A stretch of 64,000 nucleotides of DNA from Deroplatys truncata. Lineage: Eukaryota > Arthropoda > Insecta > Mantodea > Mantidae. Position 1 is the stretch's first letter; every line of letters starts with the position of its first letter. Positions 13,024 through 24,467 of the stretch are shown here, in pieces. A program made the translations under genes and the position numbers. The DNA lies in NCBI GenBank assembly GCA_030765065.1, contig CM060990.1, forward strand, positions 500,330,190 to 500,394,189. The letters are read 5' to 3'. The notes under the pieces are model-generated. The model ran no database searches, was not told the DNA's origin, and saw nothing but the letters and a program-made list of their open reading frames with translations.

Positions 13024-13400
13024 GGCGGCGCCGTGGACGAGTGGTTAGACCGCTCGCCTCCCACCGAGGCGGCCCGGGTTCAATCCCAGGGACCGGCACG
13101 TGGGATTTGTGGTGGACAAAGCGGCGTCTGGGCGGGTTTTCTCCGGGTTCTCCGGTTTCCCCCGTCATTCATTCCACCAACTGCTCCATCATCACCTTTC
13201 CTTTCATCCATTTCACCAACATTTCGTTTCGTCCACTTCCTTCATCCCATACCAGGCGTCGGGCTGATCCCCCATCCTGGATGTTCTGTCTGATCCATGA
13301 GTGTCTGCTCCTCGACGGGCCTCTGACCCCAGGCACCCGCCTGTAAGTCCTGGGGGGTGTAAGTCCTACATAAGAGGAGGGTAAACAGATAATGAATGAA
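13024..13400 (+). mobile_element. SINE-A copy 1 (tRNA-derived), intact target duplication
   Basis: A 377-bp tRNA-derived SINE. The head ggcggcgccgtggacg has a box A (tggacgagtgg) and a box B (ggttcaatcc) 40 bases on, resembling a Ser/Leu-type tRNA. A body follows with ggtttcccccg and pyrimidine-rich sequence, then a 3' end (aagtcctacataagagg, then gataatgaatgaa). It is flanked by a perfect 14-bp duplication, tttatttgcagata, at 13010-13023 and 13401-13414. Open frames inside it are incidental. The second copy is at 33707. Confidence 0.9.
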
Positions 13401-13414
13401 TTTATTTGCAGATA

Positions 13415-13507
13415 TATGTATTACTATACAAAGAACTACTGCGAAGGACAGCTTGGGAAGTTAATATTTCTTTAAATGTCACTTAGCTTTGCCATAGGTA
13501 AGTCCTA

Positions 13508-13538
<31 letters not shown>

Positions 13539-14495
13539 TAAGGTGCAAAATATCCATTTGTTAAACATCGACACTAGTGTTAAGCCCTAAATAATCATAT
13601 GTTTTGTTATTATTACGTTTATTCAAATTATTTTTGGAAATTATTGGCCATTTATGGTGTTTCGCTATGCAAATTGGATTCAAAAATAATGACATTTGTT
13701 TTAAAATGCGATTAAATAGTATTTTCTTTATCACCTGAATTTATAATGAGAATTGAACAATATGTAAACAGAAAATTAAGATAAAGCAAATAAGCAGGTT
13801 TTTGTTGCAGGAAAAATGCGGTCAAAATGTTATAATTTCTTTAGGATGATGCATACAAATAGTAATTATATATGTGGAAAATATAGGGTTTTAAAATATT
13901 ATTAAAATTTTAAAATGTATTAACTCTTCCCTTAAAGAAACAATTTTCGTACACATCTACTTGCGTAACAAGCAGAAAAACTCGTTATTTGCATTTTAGT
14001 AGTGTATAAAAAAGTTGTCCCTTGCACATAGCTAATGCTCTGAGAAGAGATTATACTATGAGACTACTTATGCATCTGGGATTATTTACTATAAGTAGCA
14101 GTTAAACGTTTGAAATTTGTAGATATGCTGTTTAGTCATAAACAATAAATTTCTTTTGCATTAAATTCGCTGTTATTATTAAACGAATTGCATTCAACCA
14201 ATATACTACTAATGTGGTCATAATATATGATAATAGAATGCACAGAATACCAAAAGTGAATCACTGAAAATGTAAATTTGTATACTGCAAAAATTGCAAT
14301 ATTATTAAGGATGTCATATGAATATAGATTGCATATGTAAAAAGAAATAAAAAACACATCGATACAATATTAATAATCAATTATCAATTCAACAATATGA
14401 AGTTCTAAATAGTTTCATGCACAATATGATTCACCTACATAGCAAACAGAAAGGGGAAAAATGAATATAAAATACAACTGAACCTTCAGGTAGGT
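13415..14495. other. AT-rich DNA with an AAT microsatellite
   Basis: Contains (aat)n at 13508-13538. No gene recognised. Confidence 0.5.
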
Positions 14496-14499
14496 ACTG

Positions 14500-16260
14500 C
14501 TATGGAACAGCACCTTCTCCAAGAAAGTATTGTGTAGGATATTCCCGTTTCTGTACAGCTAGTCTGGGAAAATTATTGCTTCCTGAGGTCAATGCCAAGT
14601 CTATTTGAAGGTACATTTCTCCAGAAACCTGGCATGTATTCATGGGTTTCAACATTTTCCATTTTTTATAATGAAGGCTATAAGTATTCTGTAGATGTCT
14701 TCCTGTTATAATTATGAAGTACACATCCACCTTTGACAACGTTATCTGGTTGAAGTGCTCTCTTAAATAGTTTTCGAAATGTTGACACCAAAATCCCGAA
14801 AGCATTTTCAACCACGCGCCTTGCCCTCGATAGGCTATAGTTGAAAATCGTTTCTATATAACTCAGAGGATCATACTTAGAAAATGCTTTCATTAGGCAA
14901 GGAGTAAGGTGGATATGGATAATCTCCAACCAAAATAGCATCTTCAGGAAGGGTCGGGCTCTTAGGCTCTATAGCATTTTCAATTGTGCTGTTTAAAAAT
15001 ATGCCACCATCAGATACTCTCCCAGTATTGCCTATATCAACATACCTAAGTAAAAAAATAATTGCTATCAGCAACAGTAAAGATAATGATACTGAATGTA
15101 CCTTTATGATTATATAATTCTGATACACTTTTAGGTAGACATTTTATAATGTTTGCGTTTCTCACTTACTTCACCAAAACGTTGGCAATTCCATCTAATT
15201 TCAAACCTATGGATTTTTTGCGCCCATTTCTCTTTCCTTTGCGGTGCCTGAACAATACGCATGTTATTAGTAATTTGTTTCAATTATTTAAACATATAAG
15301 AAATGCAGGTCTAATCCTCTTTCTTGTCTCAGGAACTTGGGAATGTTTCACTAGGCATAATAAGCACGTAGAACTGGCGAACATTCCCAAAGAGGCATCT
15401 TGTTCTTCTCCTTTTGAAGAGTTCAATAACTACGATTTAGAGAGTGTGGCAGCATGGTCATCAAATGAATCTCTATCATCAAATTTGCAACATGTGACGT
15501 AAGCAAAAAGAGAAGTTTAAGAGGATATAATGCAAAATGAACATTTAAAGGCTTTTGAAGATACAGTCCAAGCTCTTCAAGAAAAGAAGATCATGAAATT
15601 GATGTGGTTATCAAAAACATCAATGCGCAGATGCACAAGCTTCCAAAAGATAAGGTCATTGCACTAAAGAGTGAAATTCAGGGACTGGTTACTGCCAAAA
15701 GGGCAGAACATCTGGTGGAGCTAAACAGACACTCTACATTCTCAATAGTTGATGATCTTCAAACATAAAAATATATAATTATTCCTTCTGAAATGGCAAC
15801 CGAAGCGCTTCCTTTGTATTACAACAATGCAAAGTAATGCAGAATAGTTATGCTATGCATGAATTATTCATTAAAATTAGTAGTAGTAATAGTAGTAGTA
15901 ATATTACCTTAATTTATTCCCCTAATGTACCGTAGATAGCATCACAAGCCTCAGAAACAAAATTTTAAATTATAGTTTTTGGGATACGGTACAAAAGCTT
16001 TAGTGATGAATACGAGTCGGCACTTGGAAGATATTTTAATGCACTGTTTTGGTGATAATGCTTCATGCATTACAATATCTTGTTTCTTTATTTCATTTAT
16101 TACTTTCCCAAACAAAAAACTAAAATGCTCCGAAGTCATTCTCATATGATTGTGATAACTTTTAGGATCCTCTGCAACAATCTCTTTCAACAAAATTGCA
16201 GATCATGCTAAAATAACCTTTTCTGAATCCAAGATCTATTCCATTTTCATATCTTTTACT
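14500..16260 (-). pseudogene. PIF/Harbinger transposase (HARBI1-like), two exons, inactive
   Basis: DDE nuclease of PIF/Harbinger transposons. Exon 1 (about 16260-15908) shows LLKEIVAEDPKSYHNHMRM, then a frameshift, then SYSSLKLLYRIPK and SEACDAIYGTL. It ends in AAG|GTAATA. A 660-bp intron (15907-15248) ends in TTGTTCAG|GCACC, and both junctions are phase 0. Exon 2 continues APQRKEKWAQKIHRFEIRWN, the degraded GAxDGKH box (GEVSEKRKH, first Asp lost), YNHKGTFSI, YVDIG-NTGRVSDGGIF, VGD (second Asp, 14924-14922), a frameshift, LMKAFSKY and [14 protein letters not shown] (Glu at 14809-14807). After a stop, another frame gives an EGAVP tail near 14500. At least two in-frame TAA and several frameshifts show it is dead. 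Ends and target duplication were not found. Confidence 0.88.
15345..15770 (+). pseudogene. Opposite-strand ORF with BESS-like C-terminus, inside the transposase intron
   Basis: This lies on the strand opposite the Harbinger transposase and wholly within its intron. A good acceptor (tttcttgtctcag) ends at 15342. The first part (TWECFTRHNKHVELANIPKE onward) is open to 15507 in one frame. After a frame change and stops, a second part reads NINAQMHKLPKDKVIALKSE, then IQGLVTAKRAEHL and a TAA near 15768. That second part has the helical pattern of the BESS-type tail found after MADF domains in Harbinger second proteins. It may be the last exon of the gene whose MADF exon is at 11924-12127. However, the phases do not match directly (donor phase 0, acceptor needs phase 2), so a missing exon or decay must be assumed. 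Confidence 0.45.
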
Positions 16261-16264
16261 TTCT

Positions 16265-17685
16265 CTCATTCTAAGGTCAGTAATAATAACTCTTCCATTA
16301 GTTTAGCTGCTGCTACATCTTGATCATCTGGTTTTACAGACTATCTCTGAAGAGAAATGTTAAAAGTCGACTAAACTACAGTGTACGCAAGTGTCACCAG
16401 GTAAACAATGTTTTGTGCAAATAGTTTCGTGAAAATAAATACATGAAACTAGTTGCGAAGCCTATTGTCCTCTAGTAAGCTAGGCTTTGGTTATCCAAAG
16501 TGTTACGTGTTAAGTGTTCAGAGAATTATCAAGAAATGAAATACGTAGACAAGCCAAGAAGCGGATTTAAAAATGTACAGTGTTGAGTCTGGCTGTCAGG
16601 ATGGTTTCATTTGTTTGCAAAACCACATACAAGGTTGCCCATCTGCACCGGCAGCTATTGAATTAGATTTTCTTCCTGCAGACCACACTGAACAATTTGC
16701 CGAATTTAAAGGCCAAATGAGTTTCCTTACTGAATTTTTCGAAAGAGCGGCAGTCTCATTGATAGCTATTTCCTCTTCAAAAAAAACCCTCAGTGCTCTC
16801 TATTGTCCATTTTGCTTCTGAGCCGGTGCTAATGTGCCACTAAGCGAAACTAAATTTACTGCCAAAATGCATTATTTTTTATAATTGCGGGCTGATTGCG
16901 GGGAGTGACCCTTAGGTAGATTCTCCTTTAGGATTAAGAAGCAAACATTAGATAACTCGGAATCCGTTGTCTAACGTTTTAGGTCAGGGTGATAGGTATA
17001 ATATATTTCACTGCAGTAAATGCAAATTATAAATTATTTCCAATATTTTTGCAACGGAAATTTTCAGCAACATTTTACAGATACATTAAGCTTCGGGCTC
17101 ATGAAATATAGATACATAATCAAATGTTCAAACTAGGACATTTTCAAGGGCTACAAGGTTTCGTCAGGTTTCTGTAGACCTTTTCATATTACCATCACAT
17201 ACAGGATTTGAGCGCAGTAAAAGTGACTACACCATCTTCTTACTCAACTTATACCTACATTGTGATGAAAACGGTGTTATGAAAATACGTTTTGCGGAAG
17301 CATAGAAATGGTTTAGAATAAAACACCAATTATTCCACTTTTAAGGGAACATTCCATCCTAAAATCGAAACAAATATATTATTAAGGAAAAATAAAATGA
17401 ATAAGTAAATTAGTTGTGAAAATAGAATTGTATGCTTACTTTCAAATCTGCAAACTAAGTTTTTAATGCTGGTTTTGAAATTAGGTTATAGCGTAAAGTC
17501 TTATAATTTGTACTACTTTGACTACTTTTTAGAATACAGCGAAATTTGCGAATTATTTCCAGAATTTGATTATTGATAATTGTAGCGTCATCCTTTAAGC
17601 TTCTGCTTTCGAGCTGGGAAGACTCAGACTGATATAATTTATAAGTTATACAAAATCTGCAAATATGTAAAGTGGTACAATTTAT
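16265..17685. other. Intergenic DNA, no gene recognised
   Basis: An 82-codon open frame at 16573-16821 (+) matches nothing I know. 16944-16978 is an imperfect 13-bp inverted repeat (aacattagataac / gttgtctaacgtt), possibly a transposon terminus. 17672-17686 is one arm of a perfect palindrome with the pogo element's left end. Confidence 0.5.
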
Positions 17686-17688
17686 AAT

Positions 17689-19927
17689 CAGGTGCTATAA
17701 ATTGTACCACTGGTATTTTTAATTGGACCACTAGCAGAGTGTGGGATATCAACACAGCACATTTCAATCTAAACAAATAATATTTATTTAATATGAACTT
17801 GTTATATGATTAATATAAGATAGGTATTAGTTATTTTTACGCTAATGAACACTATTTTGCCATTCAATTTGCAAACGAATTAGACAACTTGGTGTTTTGG
17901 TTTGAATAGCTACTTAATTCTCTTTTAAACAGACTCATTTGCATGTAGGTCCACAATCAACATAGTAAAATACTTTTTTTCTTTGCACTAACTTTGGCAC
18001 ACTTTGTATAAAACCAGACATCACATTTCAAACACATGACCATATCCTCTTCTCTATCTTTTTCGGAGATGCTGTAGTACCAGCTAGATGATACTCGATC
18101 AATTGCATGTCTAGCAGCTTTCTTAATACCATCTCCTTTATTATTATTGTTACCCAAGAGATTCTTTTTATAAGGACTTCTGGTGATTACAGCAGAGGAA
18201 GTAGGTAGTTGCTCTAATTCTTTTTCTTTTTTCCAAAACAGAAAAGTTGATAATTGCTGTGGAGTCACTTTTAACTGCTGATTGTCATTGTGTAGAAGGT
18301 CACATTTAGGTGTAGCGCCTGATGCTGTTTCTGTCTCATTTCGTCCTCCACCAGTGGGAGATGATGCGGGTACGAAATCAGAATGTTGGAAAATATGTGG
18401 ATCCAAAGGCCATATTCCTGTTTTAGAGAAACCATTAATTGCGTTTTGGACAGTAGCAGCTCTACCATAGGCTTCCCCCAACAATCCTGCTATTCGTATT
18501 TGGGCAATGTTACTCCCTGGATTAGCTCGGATCCACTTGCCAGCTGCTTGGTTGTAATATGACATAAGAGATTTGAAAAATACCACATCTAGTGGCTGGA
18601 GTTTGTGAGTATTATGTGGTGGAAGACAGAGCATGATCACTTCATTTTCTCTGGCTGGGTTTATAGCTTCAAATTTTTACTATGTGTTGTATAGCCATCA
18701 AGAATTAAGAACACCTTCCTGTTGGCATCAGGTCTTACCGTCTAAATAAAGTTTTGCAACCACTGGACAAACAGTTCACTTGTCATCCAGCCACTGTCAG
18801 AAACTGCAAATTGTGTTCCAGTTGGTGCATCAGGTATCGGATCCTCGGAGAATCTTTTGCTTTTAAATACAAGGAGTGGCGGTATATACGTACATACCAG
18901 AAGCACTGAAGCAGCAGATACAAGTTGTATTCGTACCTCTCTCCGCGCTGGTTATAGCACCTACTTGATGCTTTCCTTTCAGAGCAAGGATTTTTTTGAG
19001 GCTTTTGAACTTTTGAAAGCTCGGTTTCATCCATATCGAATATATGCTTGGCTTGAAACCCATTCTGGTCAATAATGTTCGTGAGAATATCAAAGAATTT
19101 CGAAACAGCTTCTTTATTAAAGCTGAAGGCTCTTGTACCGAAGTAGTTTCAGATTGGCGGAGGGATAGTGCCGGATGACGGGACATGAAGCTATAGTACC
19201 ACTGTTTTCCAGCCTTTACATTTTTTAATCTATGTTGAATTCCATTAGCTTCAGCTAAGTCATGCGCTAACTTCTGAAGATCACGCCGTGAACATCCAAA
19301 CATGTGCGATTCTAGTAGCAAAACATGATTAACTAGTTCATCTTCTAGCTCTTTAGAAAGATCTGTAGCACGCCCAAAATTCTTCATCCCTCACAAGCTT
19401 TCAAATGTTTATTCTCCAATCTTCTCTTCAATGTTGCTTTAGGCATGCCATATGTTCTACATATTTCATTAAGGCCTGTATCACAATTTCTGAAGGCGTA
19501 CAATGCTCTTTGCATGTCTTCCTGACTCCATAAGCCATATTTCTTTCTTTCTGCTATCTGAAAACATAATTATAAACAACATATTAGGCATCACATAAAT
19601 TTCTTGGTTTTATGGTTAAAACATGCATACTAGTTCGCCGCGTCAGTAAACATAAATCATTTTTAAATATCATTGCAAATTTATAGATTGTTGTAAGAAT
19701 TAATAACAAAGTATGTAACTATACTGTTGTACTCTCTTGGTATAAAACGTTGTTTTCAGCTTCACAATAAGAATTAATTTAATTTGACACATGTAGATAC
19801 TTACTATTCCACATACAAAATTACATTAATATCTGGGGTCTGTAGATGTTGTAAGGCATTTCTTATAATTTGTACTGGTACAAAATATAAGAAACATGCT
19901 GGTACAATTTATGTGACTTAGCACCTT
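17689..19927 (-). mobile_element. Pogo-family DNA transposon, nearly full length
   Basis: About 2.24 kb with inverted ends. The left end is CAGGTGCTATAAATTGTACC on the + strand. The right end on the - strand is AAGGTGCTAAG, then 4 extra bases, then ATAAATTGTACC, which is the same sequence with a small insertion. Pogo elements typically start CAG and duplicate TA. The TA is not clean here (left flank ..ataat, right flank ..ttata). The word WTAAATTGTACCA recurs inside both ends, like subterminal transposase-binding sites. The transposase remnant lies between, reading leftward. Confidence 0.8.
17957..19550 (-). pseudogene. Pogo-family transposase (Jerky/CENP-B type)
   Basis: Cut-and-paste DDD transposase. 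The N-terminal Psq helix-turn-helix begins just after a good acceptor (ttatgttttcag) with AERKKYGLWSQEDMQRAL and NEICRTYGMPKATLKRRL. After a one-base frameshift near 19386 comes the CENP-B-type DNA-binding part (LVNHVLLLESHMFG, AGKQWYYSFMSRHPALSLRQ). The catalytic core starts in another frame with MDETELSKVQKP (Asp at 19031-19029), followed by LKGKHQVGAITSAERG, LILDGYTTH (Asp at 18699-18697) and NTHKLQPLDVVFF (Asp at 18589-18587). The spacing between the last two is about 35-36 residues, as expected. The tail has VTPQQLSTF, ITRSPYKKNL and a Cys-rich MVMCLKCDVWFYTKC, a PHD-like finger. Stops near 18744 and 18663 and several frameshifts inactivate it. Confidence 0.92.
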
Positions 19928-20072
19928 TTATATATTTAACGTTGCCTTCCCCCAAAGCAGAAACTATTTCAAGTATTATTACACGACATTTATTACACAA
20001 GAATCAAGTAACAAGTGTGCAAAATAGAAACTAAATCATACATACCTGTGAGTCTGCAGAAGCTCAGCAGTT

Positions 20073-20311
20073 GTCCTTCATGGTGTATTGGTTACCATGT
20101 TCCTGAGGCCGCGAGTTCAGACCCGGCATGGCTTCCTTCGCAAGGGAAGTAAAGCCGGTGGTCCCGTCTTGTAAATTTACGGCACGTAAAAGAACCTCAA
20201 GCCTGATTAAGGGACCTCTGAGTAAAATTTCCGTCTTTCGCGCCCAATATAGAATGGGACGCTAAGGACCACAGCAGTTAAAGAGCGTCCATAAATAAAA
20301 CTCAATTAATT
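20073..20311 (+). mobile_element. SINE-C copy 1 (tRNA-derived)
   Basis: A 239-bp SINE. The head tccttcatggtgtattgg contains box A and gagttcagacccgg contains box B. The middle has the inverted words cttccttcgcaagggaag and gtaaatttacggcacg. The 3' end is ccataaataaaactcaatta. The flanking duplication is agctcagcagtt (20061-20072) against agcttagcagtt (20312-20323), 11 of 12 matching. The same 3' end occurs at 48358-48430 on the other strand. Confidence 0.85.
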
Positions 20312-20324
20312 AGCTTAGCAGTTC

Positions 20325-20860
20325 TCAGAGAAGAATTACTTCGCACAGCTGGAAATCAAACAATGAACTGTAACACGATTTGTTTGACGCCTACGTTAGC
20401 AATACTCACAACGGCCTCGCGCGTTGTTGTAATACACATTCCCTCCGCTTGGTAGCGCGATTATACACACAGTCTTACAGATATAAGGCCAGTACAATTC
20501 ATATGACGGCACAACTTAACTTTACCCCACTCCTTTCTTTTTTGAAGACAATGGGGCGATAACATTTATATAATACAACTTAAACGATATTTTGTTATGA
20601 TACTTAATATAACTTAATACAACTGTTATAACTTAATGCTGCAAGTTGGCTTTTGATAGTAAATAATCTTCAACACTCACAAAATTGCGAATAGTATGTG
20701 TACCTAACCTTAATTTTTTTTTTTTTACAAAATTGAATCTTACTTCATACATTTCAACTAGAATTTGATGAAATAAAAGTGAAAATGTTAAATGTTTTCC
20801 CTCGAAATCACAACTAAAGTTAAACAAAGCCTGAATTCGGCTTTGTAAAGTGATTTTTTT
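20325..20860. other. AT-rich intergenic DNA
   Basis: Nothing recognised. A run of T at about 20710-20722. Confidence 0.5.
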
Positions 20861-20861
20861 A

Positions 20862-21581
20862 GGCAATGCATCTGTGAAAATCCCAAAATCCAGTTTTCTT
20901 CTGTTTACTTTGACCTTTTTTACGATGTATTCAGAACATAAACATATAGCGTAAACATAATTTTAGCAAGCTACTCAAACCGTTAAGGTAGGTATTATTT
21001 TTGTTCATAATTAATCACTTTTTTGATTGGTAATCTGGAATGCTCCTTGGAGCATATCACCCCCAAATTTTTAACTTGAGCTTGATATACAAACATAAAG
21101 AATTGTTGTGTAGGTATTTCTTAATCTTAATTAGTTTAAGAGAAAATAACTTTTCTGTATAGGTAGATATGTGTTATTGAGTTTTTCAACTTTTTCAACG
21201 TGAGTAATGGGAAATGATTATTTTCAACTGAACTACTTAATATTTTAACTAGTATAGAGAAATTTTTAAATACATATTTCCTGAAGCTCCCCTGAACATT
21301 TCGAGCTAATAAGTTATAAACTGTGGCCCAAGGAGCATTTTGAACAGTGAAAAATGCTGAAAAAAAGGAATTGAGAAAAATGGACTTTAAAGTTCAATGC
21401 GGTGCTTTGCCTAAATGGTACAGGACCAATTAAATAGCCACTTATGGCTTTAAAATTGTTGATATTGAAAAACCAATTGTGTAGTGTGAAAGCACAAGTT
21501 AATAAGCATCGGTAATAACGCATAAAACACAAAAAATAAAAAATATTAAATTTCTTTACCAAATTTCACAGATTCGTTGCC
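20862..21581 (+). mobile_element. TTAA-flanked MITE copy 1 (piggyBac-like ends)
   Basis: A 720-bp non-autonomous element. The left end GGCAATGCATCTGTGAAAA and the right end (read on the - strand) GGCAACGAATCTGTGAAA match at 16 of 18 positions. The right end abuts TTAA (21582-21585). The left flank is ttta, a likely mutated TTAA. It is homologous along its length to 32692-33400 on the other strand, with shared words such as caggaccaattaaatag against caggaccgattaaatag. It has no coding capacity. A TTAA duplication suggests piggyBac mobilisation, but a 3-bp TTA/TAA reading (Harbinger) cannot be excluded. Confidence 0.75.
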
Positions 21582-21589
21582 TTAATAGG

Positions 21590-22469
21590 TATAACCGAGA
21601 CAGAGAAACATAACCCTGAAGTTGAAAGAACAAAATTAACTTGTTGAGGCATAGATACGATATGCACATTATTTTTTAACTTTTCAAACGTGTCAGACAT
21701 CTGAGGTCTTATAGTACCTATAGGTAGGTATTAATAAAGTTATTGTTTTTGAAAATTTGAAAAACAGCTGTTCACATTTTGTTTTTCAAATACGAATATT
21801 TCCTTTAGTGTTCATGTTAGTATTTTTGTATTATTATGAATGAACTATCATAACCCACATCCCCACTCGCATTAGTGAGTTAACTGCGGAGATTCTTCTA
21901 TCCCGCTCTCTGCAGAACCCACACTTTCCTGTCTCTCTATCTACCTTTTCATGTTACCCAATTTTTCTCTCTCCTTTTTCCCCCTCACTCTTTCCTACTC
22001 ACTCTTCTCTTCCGTCTCCCTCTCTTCTCTCTGTGCTATCTAAGGGACATGTGTTGATAAGCATTAAATAACAGTAAAAAGCTTTGATAGCACACAAGCT
22101 TGTGTCTGATCCTTATGTTTGTTTTTCAAACGAAAATGTAAGTCGATACTCCTTCCCATGTTAACCAAAAGACAACAGTAAAATATCCACAGTTACCTAT
22201 GCGTCTAACTGAGTAATGTACCTACGCCAATAATAGTAACGAAAAATGCCAACGGTTTCTATAGGTAGGTATACTTTATCCGGTCGAAACTTTTATCTTG
22301 TCTGAGGCATTAACTGTTCTGATAAACATTTATTATGTAACCTTTTCTTTAGTAAAAATATAGTTACATAGCCTATTTTCTAAGTGGGACCTAATATAGA
22401 TAGGTATAACAGTTGGTTTAGCTATTCTTGTATGAAAAGGTGGCGAGCGCGCGCACACACACACACACA

Positions 22470-22507
<38 letters not shown>

Positions 22508-24360
22508 GGGCGCGAGAAATTTAAAAGCTGAATTTTGGTTTCAGATTAAGGCATCATTAACTTCGATTATTTACCTAATATCTAAAAACTGGAAAAAATG
22601 TTCTTACCGTTTTATTTGTAACACATAGGTATATGTTTGAAATTGTCGTATTGTAAAATCACCAAATAATAAAAAAATGTTGTGCCTTTTGTCCTCCCCC
22701 CTTTAAAGCACATGCACTTTTCTCAGAATTATATTTTGAGTGCGATAGTTGAAACTTCGTAGATATCTACATCCTTTTGTCTTAAGCTCTGCAATGTGTA
22801 GTAAACGTTTCAGGCCTTTCCCTAAGATAGTGCACCGCTGTAAAATCATTTTCTGAAGACTTCGGGCAATTTGGCTCCTGAGTATCAAAAATAATTTTAT
22901 TGTCTTAAGCGAAATGCTCCATTCCATAAAACGTTTATAAATCATAGAACACAAATTTGTTGTACAATTTTTTATACTAGTTTTAGTGCAAGAGAAAATA
23001 TTTTAAAAGTTTATTGTAAATTTGCAGTTTTTTAAATTTCCTTGTTGCTATAAGATTTAATGACTAAGAAACCCTTCGCAACAGAGAAAATTTAGGTCAC
23101 AGTTTCAATTTTTTGGCTTTTAATGTACAGGAAAAACTTCGCAGGAATATCTAGACAAAAACTCCATCGTGTGGAAAATTTGGGATGCACGAAACTTCTG
23201 AGAAAAATAATTGCCAAAAATCTCAGGTTAATAAAAGCAATTAGGTATTGTAGATTGTTAATTTAATATAGTAAAATTCTAAGCAAAATAGTTGTGGTAA
23301 TGTTCGTTTCGGACGAGTAGTTGATAGTAACCTATATACCTACCAATGGACTACTCTGACATAGTCATGTTTTCTAAAATTTAGGTGTATGCAGGTATGC
23401 GTACATGCATGTTACATTTTCACGCAAGAGTGGCCAAATCGATGGGCCTTGGTTTATAAAATACCTTAGATTTCACTTAAAAATAGGTATTTGGCACCTT
23501 AATTATTTTGCTCAAAAGGGCAGGGATATATTATGACGCAAAATAAGACAATCTAAATATATCACATGTTATTAGGTAGGAGAGACCGGGGATAGTTGTC
23601 ACTCTTCTTGTATTTTGATTTTTCCTTTTTTTTTTGTATTTGTGAAACAAATATAGTTTCTATTTCTAAGTAATGATTGGATCTTGGGGTAAAGGTATTG
23701 TAGCTAATTATGAGAATCCTAAACAGATCAGAAATACCTATCTACTTGATAAAAAATATACGATGTCACACTCCCTGGGTTATTTGTCACGTGTATTTTA
23801 AATGTGGGAATGCATGTCACATATAAAAACATAAATAATATTTCATATATATTATGATTAGGTAAGAAAACATTAATATATATCCACTCTTTACTTGTTA
23901 TTACGTTCACAAAATATAGGTAAATTTTTAAAATATTATTGTTGTAAACATGGTTTTAGCAAACTTAACTTATGAGATGCTATATTTTATCATTTTAATA
24001 TAAAACAGTTTTGATGTCCATATACACATGCAAAACCAAGAACTTGTATAAAATTTACAGTCCATCACTTGACATGGCACTGTTACAATTAATACACAGT
24101 TGTTTGGTACCTGGAGCGCACGTTACGTGAGCCCAGCTCTTGCACTCAATACCCTGGATCCGGTCTTCGTTTGAGCGGCTATTTGAATAAGCATCAATGC
24201 ATACCAAACAAAAACACTCTTGACTTATTCGTCATTTTCAGAACTACCTTTCCCATTAATCCTCCGTTTTATAAGAAGTATTGATTGTTTTCTAGCATCG
24301 ACAGTAAATAGTATTTTTGATATTAACATCTGCTTTTCTGTTTGTGCTTTTTTGGTCAGA
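21590..24360. other. AT-rich intergenic DNA with repeats
   Basis: Holds an (ac)n tract at 22448-22502 and a repeat copy at 23069-23226 related to 4766-4925. The word tataggtaggtat occurs twice (21718 and 22260). A pyrimidine-rich stretch lies near 21900-22040. No gene recognised. Confidence 0.55.
22448..22502. repeat. (AC)n microsatellite
   Basis: Mainly ac dinucleotides with a gcgc start and one at interruption. Confidence 0.95.
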
Positions 24361-24362
24361 AC

Positions 24363-24426
24363 TTACTTAATTGTTTTCTTCTTCTTCGCTTCTTGATTTT
24401 CAAAGAGGGATTTATTCCATTTCCCC

Positions 24427-24467
<41 letters not shown>

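Noticed and set aside
13015-13346. Open frames of 90-100 codons inside SINE-A (and likewise at 33640-34025)
   Set aside because: They follow the repeat body, occur in two overlapping frames and match no domain.
16573-16821. 82-codon open frame upstream of the Harbinger gene
   Set aside because: Considered as the missing part of the partner protein, but it shows no MADF pattern.
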